This document shows, in pieces, positions 1-5,540 of a stretch of 6,266 nucleotides of DNA. This DNA comes from an uncultured Beijerinckiaceae bacterium. Lineage in GTDB: Bacteria; Pseudomonadota; Alphaproteobacteria; Rhizobiales; Beijerinckiaceae. Position 1 is the stretch's first letter, and each line of letters starts with the position of its first letter. The stretch is taken from assembly GCA_937863205.1 (NCBI GenBank), contig CALMGA010000161.1, positions 4,549-10,814 of the forward strand. Direction: 5' to 3'. The position numbers were made by a program, and so were the translations under genes. Below the pieces are notes generated by a model. That model was not told where the DNA came from and ran no database searches. It worked only from the letters and a program-made list of their open reading frames with translations.

Positions 1-128
1 CGGGGCAGGCCTGCGTTTTCTACGACGGCGACGGCCATGGCGCGCGGGTGCTGGGCGGCGGCACGGTCGCCGGCTGGGACGCGCCCGACGAGAGAAGTGA
101 AAGGCGCGTCGCCGCGGCCGTGTCTTGA
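1..128 (+). CDS. mnmA: tRNA-specific 2-thiouridylase MnmA, C-terminal end (partial)
   Basis: Only the last 41 codons are present (first full codon at 3, TGA at 126-128); the gene starts left of the window. The visible peptide begins GQACVFYDGDG and continues ARVLGGG. This matches the conserved end of the MnmA/TrmU C-terminal beta-barrel domain, where GQACVFY and RVLGGG are hallmarks. MnmA is a cytoplasmic enzyme that uses ATP and a persulfide sulfur to make 2-thiouridine at the wobble base U34 of tRNA-Lys, tRNA-Glu and tRNA-Gln. The tail after LGGG, about 25 residues ending in AAAVS, is longer than the short GGWI-type ending of many homologues, and such extensions vary. The catalytic cysteines and PP-loop lie outside the window. 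The stop codon overlaps the proposed TTG start of the next gene. Confidence 0.85.
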   Translation, partial: GQACVFYDGDGHGARVLGGGTVAGWDAPDERSERRVAAAVS

Positions 129-817
129 CGCGCGACCCGCCGCCCGCCGGCAGCTCGCTGAGCAATGACGGCGTCGAGGCGGCCTACGCCCGCTGGGCGC
201 CGGTGTATGATCTCACCTTCACCCTGGTGATGCGGCCTGGCCGCGTCGCGGCGGCGGCAGCGGTGAGCCGGCCCGGCCGCCACGTTCTCGATGTCGGCGT
301 CGGCACCGGCCTCGAACTGCCGATGGTCGCGCGCTCGACCCGCATCACCGGCGTCGACCTCAGCCGCCCGATGCTGGAGCGCGCCCGCGAGCGGGTGCGG
401 CGGCATGGGCTCGCCAACGTCGACGGCCTCGTGGTGATGGACGCCATGCGCCTCGCCTTCGCCGACGGCTGCTTCGATGCCGTGCTCGCGCCCTACGTGC
501 TGACCGTGGTGCCCGACCCGGTCGCCAGCCTCGACGAATGGGCCCGCGTGCTCAAGCCCGGCGGCGAGATCGTCCTTGTCAACCACGTCGGCGCGCCGGG
601 CGGGCCGGTGGCGGCTGTCGAGGCTTGGCTCGGGCGCCGCGCCGCCCGGCTCGGCTGGCATCCGCAATTCCCCTGGGCCACGGTCGGCGACTGGATCGCC
701 GCCCGCCCGGACATGCGCCTCGTCGAGCGGCGCGTGCTGGCCCCGCTGGGGTTGTTCACCCTTGCCCGCATCGCCAAGGCGGCATCCGACCGTCTCGCGA
801 ACGGCTCGCCATCCTGA
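125..817 (+). CDS. pmtA: PmtA-like phospholipid N-methyltransferase (class I SAM methyltransferase)
   Basis: A protein of 230 residues with a Rossmann SAM-binding fold. SAM motif I is DVGVGTG at 56-62, the ribose-binding acid is D78 in GVDLS, and a post-motif reads VLKPGGEIVLVNHVG. The N-terminal AYARWAPVYD (20-29), the VVPDP segment and the NH after strand 5 resemble the Rhodobacter-type PmtA family. That family methylates phosphatidylethanolamine stepwise to phosphatidylcholine at the inner membrane face. Length fits the family (about 200-230). There is no membrane segment, as usual for this type. The frame is closed by a TGA at 98-100, and TTG at 125 is the only standard start before the conserved part. 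It overlaps the mnmA stop (TTGA), so translation is probably coupled to mnmA. No strong Shine-Dalgarno sits at normal distance; the purine run at 91-103 is over 20 bases away. The methyltransferase class is secure. The exact substrate is inferred, and a ubiquinone/menaquinone-type methyltransferase is the main alternative. Confidence 0.8.
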   Translation: MTRDPPPAGSSLSNDGVEAAYARWAPVYDLTFTLVMRPGRVAAAAAVSRPGRHVLDVGVGTGLELPMVARSTRITGVDLSRPMLERARERVRRHGLANVDGLVVMDAMRLAFADGCFDAVLAPYVLTVVPDPVASLDEWARVLKPGGEIVLVNHVGAPGGPVAAVEAWLGRRAARLGWHPQFPWATVGDWIAARPDMRLVERRVLAPLGLFTLARIAKAASDRLANGSPS

Positions 818-846
818 GGCCCGATCCCGCCCGTGGCGTCCGCCTG

Positions 847-940
847 GAGCATCGGACCGAAAAGTGCGCAGCGGGTTTCGGACAAATCCGATGCGGCACA
901 GCGACTTAGAGTATCGGATCCGGTTGAGGATCCGACGCTC
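847..940 (+). repeat. 94-base palindromic intergenic repeat, left copy
   Basis: The element is bounded by GAGC (847-850) and GCTC (937-940). It contains two foldable parts. In the first, GCATCGGA (849-856) pairs with TCCGATGC (887-894), extended inside by CCGAAA (857-862) with TTTCGG (876-881) and a five-base bulge. The second is a compact hairpin with arms 909-921 and 928-940 around a six-base loop; it has one G-T wobble and one A-C mismatch. The same 94-base element occurs inverted at 1783-1876, with about 84 of 94 positions identical by hand alignment. It lies between the pmtA-like gene and the metallohydrolase gene, where the second hairpin could also act as a weak terminator. It carries no coding potential of its own. 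It looks like a dispersed non-autonomous palindromic repeat. Confidence 0.85.
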
Positions 941-997
941 TGGTCTCGGGATCATGCTTCGGTAGCGACTCACGTCGCCGCGCGCTATGAAGGCCGG

Positions 998-1771
998 ATG
1001 GAGGGACGGGGGTCTAAATCGGTGCTGCCCAAAGCTGCGCTGCGCAGCTTCGATGGCGAATTCTTCGAGGTCGTCTACGCCGGCTGCCTGCACCGCGTGC
1101 AGGTCAGGCGGGTCGCCAGCGCGCGCCGGCTGATCCTGCGCGTACGCGCGGCGACGCGCGACGTCGTGCTCACGATGCCACCGCGCTCCTCGCTGCCCCG
1201 CGCCAGGATATTCGTGGAACGACACGCCGAGTGGATCGGCCGCCGCCTGGATGGACTGCCGGCCCCGACCCCGTTCGGCCCGGGCGCGGTGATCCCGTTG
1301 CGCGGGATCCTCCACGAGATCGTTCATCGGCCGGGCGGGCGCGGCGTCGTCTGGATCGAGGCCGATGCGCAAGCGCCGCGCCTGTGCGTCGGCGGCGACG
1401 TGCCCTTCGTGGCGCGCCGGGTGCGCGACTACCTGCAGGCGCAGGCGAGGGTCGACCTCGCGGCGGCGGCGGCGCGCCATGCCCGGATGCTTGACGTCAC
1501 CGTGCGCCGCATCACGCTTCGCGACACCACGACCCGCTGGGGATCCTGCTCCTCGTCGCGCGCGCTCAGCTTCTCCTGGCGCCTGGTGATGGCCCCTCCT
1601 TACGTGCTCGACTATCTCGCGGCCCATGAGGTGGCCCATCTCCGGCACATGAACCACTCCAACGCCTTCTGGGCCACCGTTGTCGGCCTCGTGCCGGACT
1701 ACGGGCGCGCCGAGGCTTGGCTCAAACTCAACGGCCTCGGCCTGATGCGCTTCGGCGTGCCGGAGCGTTGA
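998..1771 (+). CDS. YgjP/DUF45-family zinc metallohydrolase (M48-like)
   Basis: A 257-residue protein with a signature zinc site: HEVAH at 210-214 and a third ligand, H220, in NHS, followed by FW and then VPDY. The preceding block RWGSCSSSRALSFSWRLVMAP is the typical DUF45/YgjP motif. No signal peptide or membrane segment is seen, so it is cytoplasmic. E. coli YgjP has been annotated as a UTP pyrophosphatase, while many homologues are called M48-family metallopeptidases; the substrate here is open. ATG 998 was chosen because it has AAGG just upstream (990-993) and gives the usual family length. GTG 1022 is an alternative. The frame remains open back to GTG 833, but that extension only translates the palindromic repeat at 847-940 and is unlikely to be real. 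The gene is flanked on both sides by inverted copies of that repeat. Confidence 0.85.
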   Translation: MEGRGSKSVLPKAALRSFDGEFFEVVYAGCLHRVQVRRVASARRLILRVRAATRDVVLTMPPRSSLPRARIFVERHAEWIGRRLDGLPAPTPFGPGAVIPLRGILHEIVHRPGGRGVVWIEADAQAPRLCVGGDVPFVARRVRDYLQAQARVDLAAAAARHARMLDVTVRRITLRDTTTRWGSCSSSRALSFSWRLVMAPPYVLDYLAAHEVAHLRHMNHSNAFWATVVGLVPDYGRAEAWLKLNGLGLMRFGVPER

Positions 1772-1782
1772 CGCCCCACCTG

Positions 1783-1876
1783 GAGCACCGGATCCCAAAT
1801 CGGATCTGGTGCTCTAAGTCGCTGTGCCGCATCGGATTTGTCCGCAAACCGCTGCGCACTTTTCGGTCCGATGCTC
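1783..1876 (-). repeat. 94-base palindromic intergenic repeat, right copy (inverted)
   Basis: This is the reverse-orientation partner of the element at 847-940, starting 11 bases after the metallohydrolase stop. The hairpin end (stem 1783-1794 with 1803-1814, eight-base loop) faces the gene, so it could end transcription of the hydrolase. The other end closes with GTCCGATGCTC. The first 65 bases of the element, read in the element's own orientation, match the left copy at 63 positions. The hairpin part differs at eight positions. One of these, a T:A pair against a C:G pair at stem position 6, is compensatory, so the fold is kept where the sequence drifts. Confidence 0.85.
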
Positions 1877-1895
1877 TAGCGGTCATCGCAACAAC

Positions 1896-1901
1896 GGAGG
1901 A
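1896..1901 (+). promoter_or_regulatory. Shine-Dalgarno of the decayed TPR-like gene
   Basis: GGAGGA lies five bases before ATG 1907. It is the best ribosome binding site on the plus strand of this window, yet the frame behind it stops after eight codons (MAIVNPRD, then TAA at 1931-1933). It therefore marks the original start of the broken gene downstream. Confidence 0.6.
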
Positions 1902-1906
1902 CGGGG

Positions 1907-2712
1907 ATGGCGATCGTCAACCCGCGCGATTAACGCCCGGTCGTGGCTTACGATGAGCGCCCCTCGGTTTTGTCCCGCCTGTTGCGCGCGGGCATGACTT
2001 GCCGTTGCGTCGCCGGGGTCGCGGTCGCCTTCTGGACGGTGGTCGCCGGCAGCCCTGCGGCGATCCTCGCAGGTGCCCGCGCCCTGCTGGTGCAACATGA
2101 CGTGTCAGGCCGCCGTACGATTTCGCCGGCGTCTACGCCGCGCCGGGAGGCGCGCTGCCGGCCGCCATCGAACTGCGCCCGCTCGTCTACAACGATCTCC
2201 CCACCCTGGAAAAACGCCCCTGCGACAGCCGTGCGTTATTCGCGGCGGCGCAGGACGCCGATGGCGCGGGCGAAACGGATTGGGCGGCCCACGCCTTCAA
2301 GCGCTTCGGCACCGCTTGTCCGACCCTAGACGCCGACTTGCGCCTGGCCGCCGAGCACTACATCGAGATGGGGCAGCTTCAAAGGGCGCTGGCCATCACC
2401 GCGCGGCTGACGGCCGAGTACCCGACCAACCCCGAGTTCTGGTACGTCCACGCGCGGGTTCTCTACCAGCAGCGCGACGATGTCCCTGCGATGGACGCCG
2501 AGAGGAACGTCGTGCGCTTCAACACCGATCGAAAAAACATCGGCGACTGGGTATGGTCGGAAACAGCCAACCTTTACGGTCGCATCGGCGTGCCGTGCAG
2601 CAGCGCGATGCGCAAGGTCGCTGCCGACGACATCGACCGCAACCTTTGCCAAGCGGGCACCGCCCTCAAGCAGGTCCCGGCGCCGAGCGGCGGATCCGCC
2701 ATCCGGATGTGA
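1907..2712 (+). pseudogene. Decayed exported or membrane-anchored TPR-like protein gene
   Basis: The reconstruction starts at ATG 1907 and meets TAA at codon 9 (1931-1933). It then stays open in the same frame, encoding an arginine-containing stretch and a hydrophobic segment (CVAGVAVAFWTVVAG and on to ALLVQHD, about 2003-2097) that looks like a signal anchor. After about 2101 this frame turns into Arg/Ser/Pro-rich nonsense. The -1 frame, closed until TGA 2098-2100, opens instead and reads sensibly from YDFAGVYAAP (2116) to TGA 2710-2712. This second part holds a TPR-like helix pair (LAAEHYIEMGQLQRALAITA, then EYPTNPEFW) and four cysteines, which fits an exported protein. The whole would be about 265 residues. 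No known family is recognised and the function is unknown. The remaining frame could start only at TTG 2338, giving 124 residues, so a surviving short protein cannot be excluded. A sequencing error could explain the frameshift, but not as easily together with the stop. Confidence 0.6.
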
Positions 2713-2751
2713 ACGGCGCGCGGCGCCCTGGCACCTCGCTGCCGTTCCCGA

Positions 2752-2785
2752 AGCATCGACCGAACATCGGTTCCGGTCCGATGCT
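2752..2785. terminator. Bulged hairpin between convergent genes, probable bidirectional terminator
   Basis: AGCATCG at 2752-2758 pairs with CGATGCT at 2779-2785. The stem continues inward through ACC/GGT and GAAC/GTTC to an ATCG tetraloop, with two single-base bulges, about 14 base pairs in all. It lies 39 bases after the stop at 2712 and 22 bases after the end of the minus-strand operon at 2808. It has no clear U-tract. Its right arm, GGTCCGATGCTC, equals the end of the 94-base repeat, so it may be a shortened relative of that element. Confidence 0.55.
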
Positions 2786-2807
2786 CAGGCGCGGGGACGC
2801 CGGCGCG

Positions 2808-4142
2808 TCACGCCACCCTTTGCTGAGGCGCCTGGGAAAGGTCGACCGACCAGAACCGCGTTCCGATGTTCTCCACCACGTGCAGCGCGTCCTGCCCGAT
2901 GCCGGAGAAGCGACCGGATCCCCAGGTCCACAGCCAGCCGAGGCCAAGGAAATACAGGCCGGGCACGCTGGTCACGCCGCGGTGGTGAGTGGGATAGCCC
3001 GCGCCGTTGAACACGGGGATGTCCACCAGCGAGAAATCGGCCCGGAACCCGGTCGACCACACCACCGACGTGATGTTGGCCTCGCTGAGGTTGAGATGCG
3101 TCGGCTCGCTCGCCGCCGTCCACGGTGCCACGTAGGGGTCGGCCGGCGGCGCCTCGATGCCGGCCTTGCTGATGTGGTCATCGATCATCTTGCGGATGCG
3201 CAGGTAGACCTTGTCGGCCATGTCGAGGTTGGCGGCGAGGTTGGGCGTGAAGGTCACGTCGTCGCCGTCGATCTTCTCCAGCAGGCCGTAAAGGTGCATG
3301 CCCTCGGTGGCGAACTTGCGCAGATCGATCTCGCGGCCGCCGCCTCGCCCGGAGAAGTAATGGTTGGCCTTTTTACGCACCTCGGTGCCAAGCGGGTGCG
3401 TGTCCACCGTCATGGCGTAGTAGCCCATCTCGTCGAGCCACTTGATCGCGTCCTTGCCGCGGTACTTGCGTGGCGAGCGCGGGGCGTCGCCCACGGCGAG
3501 GTGGACTTGCCGCCCGGCCAGATGCAGGTCCTCGGCGATCTGGCAGCCGGACTGCCCGGTGCCGACCACCAGGGTGGCGCCTGGGGGAAGCTGCTCGGGG
3601 TTGCGGTAGTCGCGGGAATGGATCTGGTGCAGCGACAGGGGCAAACGCTCGCCCACGCGCGGCACCGCCGGCACGTGGTAGCCCGAGATCGCCATCACCA
3701 CGTTGTCGGCGCTCCAGTCGCCCATCGTGCTCTCGACATGGAACAGGCCGTCGGCGTCGCGCGACACGCGGGTCACGGAGACGCCCTCGTGGATCGGCGG
3801 ATCGACCATCCGGGCGAAGGCCTCGATGTAGGCGACGATTTCGTCCTTCAGCATGAAGCCGTCGGGATCGGGGCCGGTGTAATGGAAGTCGGGCAGGGTG
3901 CACTGCCAGTTCGGCGTCACCAGGCAGAACGAGTCCCAGCGGTCGGTGCGCCAAGCGTGCCCGACGCGGTTCTTTTCCAGCACCACATGGTCGATGCCGC
4001 GTCGCTTGAGGTAGTAGGAAACGGACAGGCCGGCCTGCCCGCCGCCGACCACCACCACCGGCACGTGGCCCCTGTTCTGCCCGCCGCGCGCCCTGCTCTG
4101 CGGCCCGTCGGCGCTGACCGTGATCTCGTCGCTGTCGCCCAT
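2808..4142 (-). CDS. MSMEG_0569-family flavin-dependent oxidoreductase (nitrilase cluster)
   Basis: A 444-residue flavoprotein with two Rossmann nucleotide-binding motifs. The FAD site is VVVVGGGQAG (GGGQAG at 33-38) with the ribose-binding acid E56. The NAD(P)H site is VVGTGQSG (GTGQSG at 194-199), preceded by an HSRDY segment. A late WSTGFRADF and the C-terminal GLYFLGL complete the pattern of FMO/YUC-like two-dinucleotide oxidoreductases. No signal peptide or membrane span is seen. The sequence and its neighbours place it in the MSMEG_0569 family (TIGR04046), a member of the nitrilase/Nit1C cluster. It presumably oxidises or reduces a nitrogen-containing intermediate of that pathway, but its substrate is not known to me. 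It is the last gene of the operon, 20 bases after its neighbour. ATG 4142 has its own AAGGA (4153-4157 on the plus strand) at ten bases. Confidence 0.9.
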   Translation of the reverse strand: MGDSDEITVSADGPQSRARGGQNRGHVPVVVVGGGQAGLSVSYYLKRRGIDHVVLEKNRVGHAWRTDRWDSFCLVTPNWQCTLPDFHYTGPDPDGFMLKDEIVAYIEAFARMVDPPIHEGVSVTRVSRDADGLFHVESTMGDWSADNVVMAISGYHVPAVPRVGERLPLSLHQIHSRDYRNPEQLPPGATLVVGTGQSGCQIAEDLHLAGRQVHLAVGDAPRSPRKYRGKDAIKWLDEMGYYAMTVDTHPLGTEVRKKANHYFSGRGGGREIDLRKFATEGMHLYGLLEKIDGDDVTFTPNLAANLDMADKVYLRIRKMIDDHISKAGIEAPPADPYVAPWTAASEPTHLNLSEANITSVVWSTGFRADFSLVDIPVFNGAGYPTHHRGVTSVPGLYFLGLGWLWTWGSGRFSGIGQDALHVVENIGTRFWSVDLSQAPQQRVA

Positions 4143-4162
4143 GGCTCTCTTTTCCTTGTGGA

Positions 4163-4462
4163 TCAGGCGTCAAACCCTTCGAAGCGCACCACCGCCTCGC
4201 GTCCGCTCCGCCCGGCGGTGACGCCGGCGGCCTTGCGCTCGATCGCGGCGAGCTGTGCCATGGCGAGCGAGCAGCCGGTGCCGCCGTAGCGGAACCGCAC
4301 GCGGTCGCTGGCCGCTTGAAGGCCCTCGCGACACTGCGCCACGAAGTCGGACAGGGAATAGGAGCGTCCGGGTTCGAAGTAATTGGTGATGATGGACGAC
4401 GGAGAATAGCAGGTTTCCACCTCGCCATCCGGCCAGCGCACGCGAAACGTTGTCTCGGGCAT
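4163..4462 (-). CDS. MSMEG_0570-family nitrogen starvation response protein
   Basis: A small protein of 99 residues, recognised as the MSMEG_0570 family (TIGR04042) by FRVRWPDGEVETCYSPSS near the start, then YFEPGRSYSLSDFV and, further on, RFRYGGTGCSLAMAQLAAIE. It is soluble, with no signal peptide or transmembrane segment. It has two central cysteines (C44 in AQCREG and C64 in GTGCS) besides C18. The family is known almost only from its place beside the nitrilase, radical SAM, AIR-synthase-like and flavoprotein genes, and is named for association with nitrogen starvation; no molecular role is established to my knowledge. Its small size and constant pairing with the flavoprotein suggest a partner or chaperone, which is inference. 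It starts 16 bases after the preceding stop, with a weak GGCGGGAA-like binding site, and is followed after 20 bases by the flavoprotein gene. Confidence 0.88.
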   Translation of the reverse strand: MPETTFRVRWPDGEVETCYSPSSIITNYFEPGRSYSLSDFVAQCREGLQAASDRVRFRYGGTGCSLAMAQLAAIERKAAGVTAGRSGREAVVRFEGFDA

Positions 4463-4478
4463 TAGGCAGTTCCCGCCA

Positions 4479-5540
4479 TCAATGGGCCTCGACGGGCTGG
4501 GCCTCGACGGGCGCGGCTGCTTCCAGATCCGGACGCGGGGCAGCCGGCGCGCAGCCGATGAACGGTCGGGCGAAGTCCCACACCTCGACCTCCTCGCCGT
4601 CGCGGCACAGCCTGACCTTGGCCGTCGCGTCGACAGAGCCGATGGCGGCGCAGGCGATGCCGCGGGACGCGAAGCGCCCGATCACGGCACCGACGTTCTC
4701 CGCGCGGGCGGTGAGAACGAAGCCGAAGCTCGGGAAAGCGAGAAGGAAGCGGGCCAGATCCACGCCGGGCGGGCAGGGCACGGCGTCGACGTCGATGCGG
4801 GCGCCGACGCCCGAGGCTTCGCACAGCATCATCGCCGTGCCCACCAGCCCGGCCATGCTGATGTCCTTGCCGGCCGTCACCAGCCCGGCCTCGGCGAGCG
4901 CCGGCAGCAGGTCGAGGTCGCCGCGCAGCCGCTCGGCCGGAGCGCCGCTGGCGGCATCCCAGTTGTTCGACGGCTCGCGAAAGCGACCGCGCCCGTCCAC
5001 CGCCGCCAGCAGCACGTCGCCGGGCCCGGCATCGAAGCTGGTGATGAGGCGCGCCGCCCGGCCGAGCACGGCCACGGCGAGCTGTCCGCCGCCGGCCCGA
5101 TGGTTGGTGTGGCCGCCGACGACCGGCACGCCGTAGGCCGCAGACGCTTCGCACAGGCCGGCGAGCACGGGCTCGGCGCCGGCACGGTCGCTGGCCCAGA
5201 TCGCGTCGACCACGGCGAGGGGCCGGCCGCCCATCGCGGCGATGTCGCTGAGGTTGACCATCACGCCGCACCAGCCGGCGAAGCGCGCATCGGCGGCGAC
5301 GAAATCCTCCATGAAGCCCTCGATGGCGAACAGGAGGAAGCCGTCGCCGTCGGGGATCGCCGCGCAATCGTCGCCGACCCGGATGGCGTCGAGGCCGGCC
5401 GGCGACGCCAAGCCCAGGCTGGCGACGGCATCGGCGATGTCAGTCTTGTGCGCCAGCCCGCGCGCGCCGGCGACCCGCTCGGCAAGGGCGCGCAGACTTG
5501 GTGGCAGACTTTGTGACGGCTCGCGCATGGTCGCCCGCAT
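4479..5540 (-). CDS. Sll0787-family AIR synthase-like protein (nitrilase cluster)
   Basis: A 353-residue member of the PurM/HypE/SelD/ThiL superfamily. The N-terminal ATP-binding half has VGDDCAAI (55-62), the NLSDIAAMGG block (96-105) and VVGGHTNH (140-147). The C-terminal half has GKDISMAGLVGTAMML (224-239) and FPSFGFVLT (269-277). PurM-fold enzymes activate an oxygen or carboxylate with ATP as a phosphate intermediate. The family sll0787 (TIGR04049) is tied to the nitrilase/Nit1C cluster, where it corresponds, from memory, to NitF of Pseudomonas. It is not the purine gene purM, whose neighbours are absent. ATG 5540 shares one base with the upstream GNAT stop (TGATG) and has AGGG nearby. 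ATG 5528 is an alternative. The frame stays open further upstream to 5870 only as a shadow of the GNAT gene. The last residues, PVEAQPVEAH, derive from a 15-base tandem duplication. Confidence 0.9.
   Translation of the reverse strand: MRATMREPSQSLPPSLRALAERVAGARGLAHKTDIADAVASLGLASPAGLDAIRVGDDCAAIPDGDGFLLFAIEGFMEDFVAADARFAGWCGVMVNLSDIAAMGGRPLAVVDAIWASDRAGAEPVLAGLCEASAAYGVPVVGGHTNHRAGGGQLAVAVLGRAARLITSFDAGPGDVLLAAVDGRGRFREPSNNWDAASGAPAERLRGDLDLLPALAEAGLVTAGKDISMAGLVGTAMMLCEASGVGARIDVDAVPCPPGVDLARFLLAFPSFGFVLTARAENVGAVIGRFASRGIACAAIGSVDATAKVRLCRDGEEVEVWDFARPFIGCAPAAPRPDLEAAAPVEAQPVEAH
4483..4512. repeat. Exact 15-base tandem duplication at a gene end
   Basis: TGGGCCTCGACGGGC occurs twice in direct succession (4483-4497 and 4498-4512) with no mismatch. 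It lies in the last codons of the AIR synthase-like gene, is in frame and produces the repeated pentapeptide PVEA(Q/H) just before the stop. It looks like a slippage event in a non-conserved tail. Confidence 0.85.

Noticed and set aside
20..1798. A 592-codon open frame on the minus strand covering the methyltransferase and metallohydrolase genes
   Set aside because: It is antisense to two recognised genes and also runs through both repeat copies. Its product is Arg/Ala/Gly/His-rich without any known motif, as expected for a GC-rich shadow frame.
847..1876. An insertion sequence or transposon formed by the two inverted repeats and the gene between them
   Set aside because: The enclosed gene is a DUF45/YgjP hydrolase and not a transposase, and no target-site duplication was found outside the copies. 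Only a repeat pair is supported.
2101..2120. Programmed -1 frameshifting to join the two frames of the TPR-like gene
   Set aside because: No slippery heptamer of the X-XXY-YYZ type is seen in the region where the frames meet, and the early TAA at 1931 would still block the product from ATG 1907.
2338..2712. An intact 124-residue gene starting at TTG 2338
   Set aside because: Sensible coding sequence continues upstream of the TTG in the same frame, there is no clear binding site for it, and the fold would be cut. A remnant of a longer gene fits better, though translation cannot be excluded.
2073..4289. A 738-codon open frame on the plus strand covering the pseudogene and the antisense of the flavoprotein
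   Set aside because: It crosses the hairpin and two unrelated regions, matches no family and is antisense to a clear FAD/NAD(P)H oxidoreductase.
4482..5516. A 344-codon open frame on the plus strand opposite the AIR-synthase-like gene
   Set aside because: It is a shadow frame: the minus strand has all PurM-fold motifs, and the plus product has no recognisable domain.
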